64,000 nucleotides of DNA, from NCBI RefSeq assembly GCF_013371465.1, contig NZ_JABWDU010000002.1, positions 909,666 to 973,665 on the forward strand, in the 5' to 3' direction. How positions within the stretch are numbered: position 1 is the stretch's first letter; each line of letters opens with the position of its first letter. The notes beneath the pieces are model-generated. The model saw only the letters and a list, made by a program, of their open reading frames with translations, had not been told where the DNA came from and searched no databases. Source of the DNA: Ensifer oleiphilus. Its GTDB lineage: Bacteria; Pseudomonadota; Alphaproteobacteria; Rhizobiales; Rhizobiaceae. The position numbers and the translations under genes were made by a program. Positions 36,059-44,160 of the stretch are shown piece by piece.

Positions 36059-36793
36059 GTGAAAGAGCTGATACTGGCATTCTTCCTCGGCCTTTCCACC
36101 GCCGCCGAAGCGCAGACGATCAAATTCGTCACCGAGGACTACCCGCCCTACAACTTCTCGACTCCGAGCGGTGCCAACGGTTCCTCGGTCGAGCAGGTGG
36201 CGGCAATCATGGACGCCCTCAAGCTTCCCTATACGATCGAGGTCCTGCCCTGGGCGCGCGCCTACATGCTGGCTGAAACCGATGCGTCCCATTGCGTCTT
36301 CACCACCGGCCTTAACGCCGAGCGCGAGAAGCGGTTTCAATGGGTGCAGCCGCTGCTGGTCGACCACATGATCATGGTCCGGCGCAAGGGATCGGACATC
36401 GCCCCCGATACCATCGATGCGGCAAAGCGGTTCACCATCGGCACCCAACGGGAAGATTTCTCCGCCACCTACCTCATGGAACACGGCTTTCGGAAGATCG
36501 ACTATGCCACCAACCTGGACTCGACGCTGAAGAAGCTGATTGCCGGCCGCATCGATCTGATGATGACATCGGAAAAGACCTTCGAAAGCATGCGCGCCGA
36601 AGGCAAGCCCGTCGAGGCGGCGCTGATGCTGGAAGGAAAGTACTACGGAATCGCCTGCCACCGCGACATGGACAAGCAAACGGTCGAGAAGATGCAGCGC
36701 GAGTTGGACCGCCTGATCGGCAACGGCACCCAGGATGCGATCTTCGATCGCTACGGCCTGCGGCCGAGCGGAAGCGTGCAGGCGACGAAATAA
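36059..36793 (+). CDS. Periplasmic solute-binding protein (SBP_bac_3-like)
   Basis: A 244-residue exported protein starting at a GTG. A short signal peptide (to about AAEAQ) precedes an extracellular solute-binding family 3 fold: IKFVTEDYPPYNF, EVLPWARAYMLAE, FTTGLNAEREKRFQWVQPLL, and LKKLIAGRIDLMMTS. Such proteins bind amino acids or similar ligands. No permease or ATPase gene is near; instead it follows a membrane GGDEF-EAL gene by 30 bases, suggesting that it delivers a ligand signal to that sensor rather than serving transport. Confidence 0.88.
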   Translation: MKELILAFFLGLSTAAEAQTIKFVTEDYPPYNFSTPSGANGSSVEQVAAIMDALKLPYTIEVLPWARAYMLAETDASHCVFTTGLNAEREKRFQWVQPLLVDHMIMVRRKGSDIAPDTIDAAKRFTIGTQREDFSATYLMEHGFRKIDYATNLDSTLKKLIAGRIDLMMTSEKTFESMRAEGKPVEAALMLEGKYYGIACHRDMDKQTVEKMQRELDRLIGNGTQDAIFDRYGLRPSGSVQATK

Positions 36794-36855
36794 GGATTGA
36801 CTCCGCTGGCGTTTCGCGCTCGTGAAGCGGGGAAAGCCCGACGGAGCGTAACGAC

Positions 36856-37575
36856 ATGCTGATCATCGCAGGACTTGGCAATCCAGGTTCGAAATATGCC
36901 TCAAACCGCCACAATATCGGTTTCATGGCAGTCGACGTCATCCATCGCCGCCACAATTTTTCCTCCTGGTCGAAGAAGTTCAAGTCCGAGATCGCCGAAG
37001 GCGAGATCGGCGGAGAGCGCGTACTGCTGATGAAGCCGCAGACCTTCATGAACCTCTCCGGCGAGGCGGTCGGCGAGGCCATGCGCTTCTACAAGCTTGC
37101 GCCGAAAGACATCACCGTCATCTATGACGAGCTGGATCTGCCGGCCGCGAAAGCCCGCATCAAGGTCGGCGGCGGCCACGGAGGCCACAATGGCATCAAG
37201 TCGATCGACGCCCATTGCGGCAAGGAGTATCGGCGCCTGCGGCTCGGCATCGGCCACCCCGGCGTCAAGGATCTCGTCCACGCCCATGTGCTTGGCGATT
37301 TCGCCAAGGTGGATCAGACCTGGCTGGTGCCGCTGCTCGACGCCATCGCCGACAATGCCGACATGCTGGTGCGCGGCGAGGATTCGCAGATCCTCAACAA
37401 GATCGCGCTTGCGACCGGCGGCAAGCCGGACGAGGACAAGCCGCAGGCCCACAAGAAGCCGGGCGCCCAATCCCACATCCATCAGGCGCGCAATTCGGCC
37501 CAGCCGAAGAAGCTGCCGACAAGCGGCCCGATGGCCGACATGCTGAAGAAACTGTTCGGCCCCAAGGGCGACTGA
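36856..37575 (+). CDS. pth: Peptidyl-tRNA hydrolase
   Basis: A 239-residue cytoplasmic enzyme that frees tRNAs from stalled peptidyl-tRNA. The N-terminal [22 protein letters not shown] holds the catalytic His20-like residue, and [22 protein letters not shown] and [13 protein letters not shown] are typical. It is about 45 residues longer than the E. coli enzyme because of a basic, low-complexity tail ([18 protein letters not shown]), usual in rhizobia. The GNAT gene starts three bases after its stop. Confidence 0.95.
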   Translation: MLIIAGLGNPGSKYASNRHNIGFMAVDVIHRRHNFSSWSKKFKSEIAEGEIGGERVLLMKPQTFMNLSGEAVGEAMRFYKLAPKDITVIYDELDLPAAKARIKVGGGHGGHNGIKSIDAHCGKEYRRLRLGIGHPGVKDLVHAHVLGDFAKVDQTWLVPLLDAIADNADMLVRGEDSQILNKIALATGGKPDEDKPQAHKKPGAQSHIHQARNSAQPKKLPTSGPMADMLKKLFGPKGD

Positions 37576-37578
37576 GAC

Positions 37579-38031
37579 GTGTCGCCCTCGCCCTTCTCGA
37601 TCCGTGCCGCCCGGGCAGGCGATCTGCCTGGCCTGCTTGCGCTTTATGGCGAACTGAACCCGGACGACGTGGCGCTGGAATCAGCAATGGCCACCGACCG
37701 CTTCGCGGCGATCCTTACCCATCCCGGCATGACGATTTTCATCGGCCTCGCCGGCGAAATCGCGGCTGCTTCAGTTACGCTGGTCGCCGTGCCGAACCTG
37801 ACACGGGGTGGGGCGCCCTACGCCCTCATCGAAAACGTGGTCACCTCAGCCGCTTTCCGCCGGCAGGGCTTCGCCGGCTCGTTGATAAGACACGCAATTG
37901 CCCAAGCCTGGGCCGCCGGCTGCTATAAGGTGATGCTGCTGACGGGATCGAAGGATCCGGCGACGCTGCGCTTTTACGAGAATTGCGGCTTCCGGCAGGA
38001 CAAGACGGGCTACCAGATCCGCCGCCCCTGA
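37579..38031 (+). CDS. GNAT family N-acetyltransferase
   Basis: A 150-residue acetyl-CoA-dependent acyltransferase. The acetyl-CoA loop is FRRQGFAGSLIRHAIAQA and the C-terminal ATLRFYENCGFRQDKTGY strand-helix is diagnostic. The start is GTG at 37579, three bases after the pth stop, so translation is probably coupled. The substrate is unknown. It converges with clpS. Confidence 0.85.
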   Translation: MSPSPFSIRAARAGDLPGLLALYGELNPDDVALESAMATDRFAAILTHPGMTIFIGLAGEIAAASVTLVAVPNLTRGGAPYALIENVVTSAAFRRQGFAGSLIRHAIAQAWAAGCYKVMLLTGSKDPATLRFYENCGFRQDKTGYQIRRP

Positions 38032-38047
38032 CTGTCGCCCCTGGCAG

Positions 38048-38359
38048 TCACTCTTCCGGCTCGGTCATGAACATCAGCGGGAAGCCGGCGTCCTTGGCGA
38101 GATCCGTCGCCTCCTTGGCCTTGGTCTCGGCGATATCGCGCACACACACGACGACAACGGAAACACCGAGCTTGTGCGCCGTCATCATCACCCGATAGCC
38201 CGCCTCCTCGCTCATATGGAACACGGCCTTCAGCACCATCACGACGAAGTCACGCGGCGTGTAGTCGTCGTTGACGAGAATGACCTTGTAGAGTTTCGGC
38301 CGCTCCAGTTTCGGTTTCGGCTTGAGCTTCGGTTTTGCAGCAAGACCATCGTCACTCAT
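38048..38359 (-). CDS. clpS: ATP-dependent Clp protease adaptor ClpS
   Basis: A 103-residue adaptor delivering N-end-rule substrates to ClpAP. Core motifs are LYKVILVNDDYTPRDFVV and HKLGVSVVVVCVRDIAETKA. The Lys/Pro-rich N-terminal arm (KPKLKPKPKLERPK) is the mobile part that enters ClpA. It ends FMTEPEE and resembles the second ClpS paralogue known in Agrobacterium and Sinorhizobium (ClpS2) rather than the clpA-linked copy; no clpA lies beside it. ATG 38359 is chosen from the family N-terminus. Confidence 0.9.
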   Translation of the reverse strand: MSDDGLAAKPKLKPKPKLERPKLYKVILVNDDYTPRDFVVMVLKAVFHMSEEAGYRVMMTAHKLGVSVVVVCVRDIAETKAKEATDLAKDAGFPLMFMTEPEE

Positions 38360-38561
38360 CGGAATCCACCCGTTGATGACAGGAAGGCGGTCACGGTCGG
38401 CCACTCGGCCCCGGACGCTGGCATTCAATATCCTACGCCAGACGCCGCCAATCAAGCAAAAGCCCGCTCCTTCGCCGCGCCAAAACGCGCGAAGGCTTGA
38501 CCGTTCGGCTCCTTTATCCCATAGCCACGCCCAACGAATTCGAGAACGACAGGTTTTAGCC

Positions 38562-39665
38562 ATGGGCTTTAAATGCGGTATTGTCGGGCTGCCGAACGTC
38601 GGCAAGTCCACCCTCTTCAACGCGCTCACCAAGACGGCGGCGGCTCAGGCGGCCAACTATCCGTTCTGCACGATCGAGCCGAACACCGGCGAAGTCGCGG
38701 TTCCCGATCCGCGCATGCGCAAGCTGGCCGACATCGCCAAGTCGAAGGAAATCATCCCGACGCGCATCTCCTTCGTCGATATCGCCGGCCTAGTGCGCGG
38801 TGCGTCGAAGGGTGAAGGCCTCGGCAACCAGTTCCTCGCCAACATCCGCGAAGTGGATGCGGTCGTGCACGTTCTGCGCTGCTTCGAGGATGACGACATC
38901 ACCCACGTCGAAGGCCGCATTAACCCGGTCGCCGATGCCGAGACGATCGAGACCGAGCTGATGCTCGCCGACCTCGACAGCCTCGAGCGCCGGACAGACC
39001 AGACCCGCAAGCGCGCCGGCGGCAAGGACAAGGACTCCGTCGCTCAGCTGCCGATCATGGAAGCCTCGCTGAAGTTGCTGCAGGACGGCAAGCCGGTGCG
39101 CACGCTGCTTGCCAAGCTCGACGCCGAAGAACTGCGCATCCTGCAGGGCCTCAACCTTCTGACCGCGCATCCGGTGCTCTACGTCTGCAACGTCGCGGAA
39201 AGCGATGCCGTCGACGGCAACGAACACACGCGCGCGGTTGCCGAAATGGCCAAGGCGCAGGGCGCTGAGAGCGTCGTGATCTCGGCGGCGATTGAATCCG
39301 AAGTGGCGCAGCTGCCCGAAGAGGAAGCCAAGGAATTCCTGAGCGCGCTCGGTCTGGAAGAAGCCGGCCTCGACCGCCTGATCCGAGCCGGCTACAAGCT
39401 GCTCGACCTCATCACCTACTTCACAGTCGGCCCCAAGGAGACGCGCGCCTGGACGATCCAGCGCGGCACCAAGGCACCGCAGGCCGCCGGCGTCATCCAC
39501 ACCGACTTCGAACGCGGTTTCATCCGCGCCAACACCATCGCTTTTGACGACTACATTGCGCTCGGCGGCGAAGTCGGTGCGAAGGAAGCCGGCAAGGCCC
39601 GTGACGAAGGCAAGGAATACGTCGTCCAGGACGGCGACGTCATTCACTTCCGCTTCAACACGTAA
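38562..39665 (+). CDS. ychF: YchF/OLA1-type translation-associated GTPase
   Basis: A 367-residue ribosome-associated P-loop NTPase that prefers ATP. The G1 motif GLPNVGKSTLFNAL, the NYPFCTIEPN switch and DIAGLVRGASKGEGLGNQFL are intact; a coiled-coil insert (about 130-200) and a C-terminal TGS domain (about 280-365: YFTVGPKETRAWTIQ, ALGGEVGAKEAGKARDEG) follow. Length is standard. The start is the ATG before GFKCGIVGLPN; a longer frame upstream is antisense to the clpS leader. Confidence 0.96.
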   Translation: MGFKCGIVGLPNVGKSTLFNALTKTAAAQAANYPFCTIEPNTGEVAVPDPRMRKLADIAKSKEIIPTRISFVDIAGLVRGASKGEGLGNQFLANIREVDAVVHVLRCFEDDDITHVEGRINPVADAETIETELMLADLDSLERRTDQTRKRAGGKDKDSVAQLPIMEASLKLLQDGKPVRTLLAKLDAEELRILQGLNLLTAHPVLYVCNVAESDAVDGNEHTRAVAEMAKAQGAESVVISAAIESEVAQLPEEEAKEFLSALGLEEAGLDRLIRAGYKLLDLITYFTVGPKETRAWTIQRGTKAPQAAGVIHTDFERGFIRANTIAFDDYIALGGEVGAKEAGKARDEGKEYVVQDGDVIHFRFNT

Positions 39666-39717
39666 GACAACGGGCTGAGGCGCGCTTCAATCGCGCAACC
39701 ATTCGCACGACCCCATA

Positions 39718-40830
39718 CTACGGCGCGGCATGCAACCGCGCCGTAATCGTTTCCGGCAGCAGGCGCATGACCATGCGCCGCAGCTTCTGCCAGAAGATGC
39801 CGATGACCAGCACGGAGACGCCGACCACCGCGAACGCGATGAAGACGTAGTTGTCGACCGACGCGCCGGTCTGGTTGAGCATGGTCCAGATCGCACCGCC
39901 CAGCGACAGAAGTCCGGAGGTGACGAAGGCGCGGCGGTCAATGATCAATCCGACCAGCATGAACAGGGCAACGATCAGAATGGCGGCAATCGCCTGGCCA
40001 GGCCCTGCCTGCCCGTCCCACCACGTGGCGCCGCCGTTCGACACGAAGACCAAGCCGATCAGCGCGTAAAGCAACGCAGGGGCTGCGGCCAGATGCAGCC
40101 AGAACGCCGTGTCCGAGCGCGTGGTCAAACGCTGCGGGTCGGAAACGTCGTAGCGCATGGCGACCGCAAACAGGCCGAGGGCTCCGGCAAGAACGGTGAG
40201 CGCGAGAAGTGCGAAGTGATTGTCGTTGGCCAGGTCGATCCCCAGGATCCTCTCCAAGCCAAGAAGGACCGCGACCACGCAGATGAGTGCGACCGACACC
40301 ATCAGCCCGGCCAGCGCCAGCGGAACGCGATAGCGCCAGTAGAACAGGCCCAGTGGGATCGGAAACGCCGAGAGATAGGAAAGAACAAAGACGAGCGGCT
40401 TCCAGGCATCCTCATGTTCGCCGACGAACCATAGTGCAGTCGTCCCGACCCAATGCACGAGGGCAACCGTCAGCGCCACGGACGGCAAGGCCAATCGCTG
40501 ACGCCGAACCAGAATTTCCGCAAGCACGAGTATGACCGGCAGCGTTGCGAACGGACCACCCAAGCCCCAAAGACCGATCAGGACGACCACGACACCGATG
40601 GTGATCAGGATATCGTGAAATCCCCGGACGAACCGTGGCTGTTCGCTGTCTTCGGCGGCCTGAGCATCCAGCGCAGCGTCGTCGCGATCCACGGCAGCAT
40701 CCACTGATACGGGCCCAAAGTTGATGCCGCGATCGGCCAGATAGGCTTCGAGATCGCTCACCTGATGGGCAGAGATGATCCCTTTTTCGGCAGCTCCTGC
40801 GAGCGCCCTGTTCAGTTCGGTCACGGGCAT
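39718..40830 (-). CDS. DUF2157-type polytopic membrane protein
   Basis: A 370-residue inner-membrane protein. A soluble N-terminal part (LNRALAGAAEKGIISAHQVSDLEAYL, about 1-80) contains the short helical region found in DUF2157 proteins, followed by eight to ten hydrophobic helices. The pair FVRGFHDILITIGVVVVLIGLW and the glycine-rich loops agree with this family. The function is unknown. ATG 40830 with GAGG directly upstream is used; a TTG two codons earlier is unlikely. It is divergent from the MaoC pair. Confidence 0.8.
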   Translation of the reverse strand: MPVTELNRALAGAAEKGIISAHQVSDLEAYLADRGINFGPVSVDAAVDRDDAALDAQAAEDSEQPRFVRGFHDILITIGVVVVLIGLWGLGGPFATLPVILVLAEILVRRQRLALPSVALTVALVHWVGTTALWFVGEHEDAWKPLVFVLSYLSAFPIPLGLFYWRYRVPLALAGLMVSVALICVVAVLLGLERILGIDLANDNHFALLALTVLAGALGLFAVAMRYDVSDPQRLTTRSDTAFWLHLAAAPALLYALIGLVFVSNGGATWWDGQAGPGQAIAAILIVALFMLVGLIIDRRAFVTSGLLSLGGAIWTMLNQTGASVDNYVFIAFAVVGVSVLVIGIFWQKLRRMVMRLLPETITARLHAAP

Positions 40831-41025
40831 CCTCAATCAAACGCGGATCGTTGCATTTCCAAAACAGGTGGTTGCATGAACATGCGGCATGCGCAACCTG
40901 GAAATCCTTGCTGTGGCCGTCACCTGGCATGAGCGCCCACGCTTCAAACCTTGCTCAAAGCGATTCCGATTTGAGAAATTATGAAGTACGTAGAGCGTCA
41001 GCAAATCAGACGGGACAACTCAAGC

Positions 41026-41478
41026 ATGCTGTATTTCGAGGACTTTTCCGAAGGGCGACGCTTCGACTACACACCGGTCGAAATGAAGCCTTCCGATATG
41101 ATCGCCTTTGCTCATGAATTCGACCCGCAGCCGATGCATCTCGACGAGGAAGCCGGCAAACGCAGCATTCTCGGCGGGTTGTCGGCCTCCGGCTGGCATA
41201 CCAGCGCGGTCGGCATGCGCATGATGCTCGACGCCTTCATGGGTCAGTCCACGTCCCAGGGCTCACCCGGAATCGATTTCATGGACTGGAAGAAGCCGGT
41301 GCTTGCCGGCGACGTCTTGACTGGCTTCAGCCAGGTGATGGAAGCGCGCCGCTCGAAGTCCAAGCCGGGTCTCGGCATCGTCAGGTTCCGCAACGAAATC
41401 GTCAACCAGGCCGGCGAGCCGGTGGCGGTGTCGGAATGTTCGGTCCTTTTCCGCTGCCGCGACAAGGTTCAACACTGA
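41026..41478 (+). CDS. MaoC family hot-dog dehydratase (first of two)
   Basis: A 150-residue single hot-dog domain. The (R)-hydratase-like motif AFAHEFDPQPMHLDEEAGKR contains the Asp/His pair characteristic of MaoC enoyl-CoA hydratases, and LGGLSASGWHTSAVGMRMM and DWKKPVLAGDVL follow. It should act on an acyl-CoA or related thioester, perhaps as a dimer with the product of the next gene, whose ATG overlaps its stop. The true substrate is unknown. ATG 41026 gives the family N-terminus. Confidence 0.88.
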   Translation: MLYFEDFSEGRRFDYTPVEMKPSDMIAFAHEFDPQPMHLDEEAGKRSILGGLSASGWHTSAVGMRMMLDAFMGQSTSQGSPGIDFMDWKKPVLAGDVLTGFSQVMEARRSKSKPGLGIVRFRNEIVNQAGEPVAVSECSVLFRCRDKVQH

Positions 41479-41948
41479 TGATGACGATGGAGGAATTCTA
41501 CGCCACCGGTCGCAGGACCGTCATCGGCAGCCTGACCTTTACCGCCGAGGATATCGTTCGTTTCGCCCGCGACTTCGATCCGCAGCCCTTCCATCTCGAC
41601 GCCGAGGAGGCCCGGCATTCGCTGTTCGGCGGCCTCTGTGCCTCCGGCTGGCACACCTCGGCCGGATGGATGCAATGTTTCGTCCGGTTCTGGAAGGATG
41701 AACAGAGGCGGCTCGCCGCCGAAGGCCTGCAGGCCCCAAGGCTCGGCCCCTCGCCCGGTTTTCGCGATCTGAAATGGCTGAAGCCGGTCTATGCCGGCGA
41801 CATCGTCACCTATGCCGTGACGTTCCTCGAAAGCCGCACGCTCGCTTCGCGGCCCGGCTGGCGGATCAACACCATTCTCTGCGAAGGCGAAAACCAGCAC
41901 GGCGAAGCGGTCATCCGCTTCGAAAGCAAGGTCATCGAGTTCGTTTAA
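41478..41948 (+). CDS. MaoC family hot-dog dehydratase (second of two)
   Basis: A 156-residue paralogue of the preceding protein: FARDFDPQPFHLDAEEARHS and FGGLCASGWHTSAGWMQC match it closely, so the pair arose by tandem duplication. Both keep the DPQPxHLD active-site motif. The ATG overlaps the upstream TGA (ATGA), so translation is coupled and the two proteins are probably made in equal amounts, consistent with a heterodimer. An ATG at 41487 is a possible alternative. Confidence 0.87.
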   Translation: MMTMEEFYATGRRTVIGSLTFTAEDIVRFARDFDPQPFHLDAEEARHSLFGGLCASGWHTSAGWMQCFVRFWKDEQRRLAAEGLQAPRLGPSPGFRDLKWLKPVYAGDIVTYAVTFLESRTLASRPGWRINTILCEGENQHGEAVIRFESKVIEFV

Positions 41949-42015
41949 AGCACTACCAGGAAAAGTGCGAAGCGGATTCCCGCCCGGACATGCGCAAAAC
42001 CAAGAACCCAGATCG
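41949..42015. repeat. Degenerate copy of a dispersed rhizobial intergenic repeat
   Basis: The sequence after the MaoC stop (CACTACCAGGAAAAGTGCGA, then CGGATTCCCGCCCGGACATGCG and AAAACCAAGA) resembles a repeat often found between rhizobial genes, recalled from general knowledge of the group; CACT...AGTG forms a small hairpin (about 41951-41968). The remaining 150 bases up to the next gene show nothing else. Confidence 0.45.
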
Positions 42016-42172
42016 TCCCGATTGCCGCCCGTGCCAAGGGCGGGCGACAATCTAATTCCTTAAGTCAGGAACGATTTGGGCGTAAAATCCGTTCGGACCT
42101 TCCAAGCTCCACGCCGTCGCCGACAGGCCCGGGCGCAGAGGAGCTTCGACCGGAAGTACCGGAGGGCTATCG

Positions 42173-42385
42173 ATGGAAAAGACCCATGTTCGCGAATTGG
42201 CGGAGGAATATCTTCGCCTCGGCGGCCACCGACGCGTGGCCATCGACGATAACGAAACCTCGATCAGAAGCTGGGAAGACGAACCGCCAGAAGCCGACGC
42301 CTTCTGGCGCAAGGAAGTGGAAACACTGACGCCGGCAACACAGCGCGAGGTGCAACTGATGCTGCCGACGATCAATCGCGCCTAA
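42173..42385 (+). CDS. Conserved small hypothetical protein (70 aa)
   Basis: A 70-residue, acidic, soluble protein with a predicted helical content (VRELAEEYLRLGGHRR, then SIRSWEDEPPEADAFWRKEV). GGAGG stands before the ATG at 42173 with nine bases spacing. I do not recognise a family beyond its likely conservation in rhizobia. It converges with apt, the stops being 12 bases apart. Confidence 0.65.
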   Translation: MEKTHVRELAEEYLRLGGHRRVAIDDNETSIRSWEDEPPEADAFWRKEVETLTPATQREVQLMLPTINRA

Positions 42386-42397
42386 GGGCTTGGGCCC

Positions 42398-42943
42398 TCA
42401 GTGGCCTTCGAATTCGATCAGCGTGCGGACGTTGACGCCGAGCGCCTCGAGCTTCTTGCGGCCGCCGAGTTCCGGCAGGTCGATGACGAAACAGGCCGCG
42501 ACGATATCAGCGCCCATCTGCTTCAGCAGCTTGACGGCGGCTTCGGCCGTGCCGCCGGTCGCGATCAGGTCGTCGACCAGAATGACCTTCTCGCCCGGCT
42601 TGAGCGCATCCTTGTGCATCTCCATCTCGTCGACGCCGTATTCGAGGCTATAGGCGATGCGCACCGTGTCATGCGGCAGCTTGCCCTTCTTGCGGATCGG
42701 CACGAAACCGGAGGAAAGCTGATGCGCGATCGCGCCGCCAAGGATGAAACCGCGCGCCTCGATGCCGGCGATCTTGTCAATCTTGGTGCCGGCATAAGGA
42801 TGCACCAGTTCGTCGATCGCACGACGGAACGCACGCGGATTGCCGAGCAGCGTGGTGATGTCGCGGAACATGACGCCCGGCTTCGGATAGTCGGGAATAT
42901 TGCGGATAGCGGCGATCAGTTCCGATTGAACGGTGGTGGTCAT
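42398..42943 (-). CDS. apt: Adenine phosphoribosyltransferase
   Basis: A 181-residue purine salvage enzyme making AMP from adenine and PRPP. The sequence has [18 protein letters not shown], the pocket [17 protein letters not shown] and the PRPP signature [18 protein letters not shown]. Length and motifs are normal. ATG 42943 is chosen ([20 protein letters not shown]); a start two codons earlier is not ATG-supported. It uses the product of prs, which lies elsewhere in the window. Confidence 0.95.
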   Translation of the reverse strand: MTTTVQSELIAAIRNIPDYPKPGVMFRDITTLLGNPRAFRRAIDELVHPYAGTKIDKIAGIEARGFILGGAIAHQLSSGFVPIRKKGKLPHDTVRIAYSLEYGVDEMEMHKDALKPGEKVILVDDLIATGGTAEAAVKLLKQMGADIVAACFVIDLPELGGRKKLEALGVNVRTLIEFEGH

Positions 42944-43146
42944 GGGCAAAGAAGGCCTTTGTGTCTCTTGTTACCGCAAACCCATAACACCATCGACCCG
43001 CATGTCTATAACGGTTTCTTGCCGCACGGCAGGCTGGAACAATTTGGTCGGCCCGGGGGTTGATGTTACGCTGGGATCCGTGGCGCGCACAGGAGATGCG
43101 CGTGACCAACCCCTTGCATTGAGCTCACATCGGAAGGAGGAACATC

Positions 43147-43332
43147 ATGCGCCTGTTTGAATGCGGTTCTCTTGTCCCGGGTTGCGAATGGCACACCCGC
43201 GCCGATAACGACGCCGAAATCGTCCGCCGCGTGGTGGACCACATGCGCCAGGCCCACGGCGAAACCATGATCCGCGAAAACATGATCGACAACATCAAGG
43301 CGCGCATCGTCGAAGAGACAAAGGCCGCCTGA
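43147..43332 (+). CDS. DUF1059 protein
   Basis: A 61-residue small soluble protein of DUF1059: CGSLVPGCEWHTRADNDAEIVRRVVDH with the paired cysteines and HxxxH spacing that suggest metal binding. Start has an excellent site (GGAAGGAGG). DUF1059 proteins are widespread and of unknown function; the Cys/His layout hints at a zinc or other metal ligand set. The 374-base region downstream holds no certain gene. Confidence 0.85.
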   Translation: MRLFECGSLVPGCEWHTRADNDAEIVRRVVDHMRQAHGETMIRENMIDNIKARIVEETKAA

Positions 43333-43706
43333 CGAAGCTGCATATGCCCCGAACGCGCGCGGGTTTCACACCGATACAGACCCGCGACGCGTCTCGTGAG
43401 CCCTCCCGCCCGACAGTGGTGCGTGGCGGAGACCCAGTGCGTCGGGCAAAACGATCGCGACCGCCGGATCTGGGCGTTGCGAGGCGCCCCGCCAGCCCTT
43501 GAGCCCTTTGCATCGCCCGTCCTGTTATCCCGTGGACGAGCGGCACCGGTGCAAAGGAGATTTGACCCGCGCGGCCCTCACGCTCTATAGCCAACTGAAC
43601 AGCACGCGGCGTTTCGCCGTCGTCTGTCGTGGTGATCACTTGCGTTGGCCGGCCGCCTGCGCGAACGTCTCACGTCATGCATTTCTTTAACTGGCACTCG
43701 GAACCT
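43333..43706. other. Intergenic region with GC-rich hairpins
   Basis: No supported gene. A 7-bp inverted repeat GCCCGAC / GTCGGGC encloses a region near 43408-43447, and several short GC-rich inverted repeats follow. The frames 43396-43590 and 43499-43690 have no ribosome sites. The first part may be the 3' end of the DUF1059 transcript; a structured RNA cannot be excluded. Confidence 0.35.
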
Positions 43707-44012
43707 ATGAACGACAAAGTTTTTGACACTTTGACCGGCATGTACTTCACGGTCGATGATCCCGATGGGAGTTACGGCACTGGTCAGGTTATTCGTCTTG
43801 CTGCCGAAGGGATCTATTTCGTTCGCTTCGACGGCAATGAGGTGATGTTGCCCCTGGAGCTCGTGTCCATCGGCGAGATGCTGCAGACCACCGAAGAAGA
43901 GTACAAGCTCTGGCGGTTCTTCGATACGACCGAGGAACGGGACAAGTGGATCGAGTGGCTCGACGCGCCATCCAAGCCGCGGGTCATCTCGCTGGTGAGG
44001 CCGACCAAGTAG
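43707..44012 (+). CDS. Conserved hypothetical protein (101 aa)
   Basis: A 101-residue acidic soluble protein (FDTLTGMYFTVDDPDGSYGTGQVI, then LKLW-like YKLWRFFDTTEERDKWIEWL). It appears conserved in rhizobia but I know no family function. The ATG at 43707 is preferred; an upstream ATG (43677) or GTG (43629) would add residues with no sign of conservation. No clear ribosome site. Confidence 0.65.
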   Translation: MNDKVFDTLTGMYFTVDDPDGSYGTGQVIRLAAEGIYFVRFDGNEVMLPLELVSIGEMLQTTEEEYKLWRFFDTTEERDKWIEWLDAPSKPRVISLVRPTK

Positions 44013-44160
44013 CAGCCTCTCGGCCCACTCATTCCGGGAGCCCACAGGTTTCTCGATCACGGCACATATCTGGTGCCAGCCGAGATCCGTCGTCTATTAC
44101 ACTTGGCGCTTTCCCGCCAGGTCATCATGGACCTCGACTCTAGATCTCACGCCGCGCGCT

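Noticed and set aside
36856-36930. tRNA-like GGTTCGAA string
   Set aside because: It falls in the coding sequence of pth (GNPGSKY) and no cloverleaf fits around it.
43396-43690. Two overlapping short frames after DUF1059
   Set aside because: No start context, high Pro/Arg content typical of shadow translation of GC-rich noncoding DNA.
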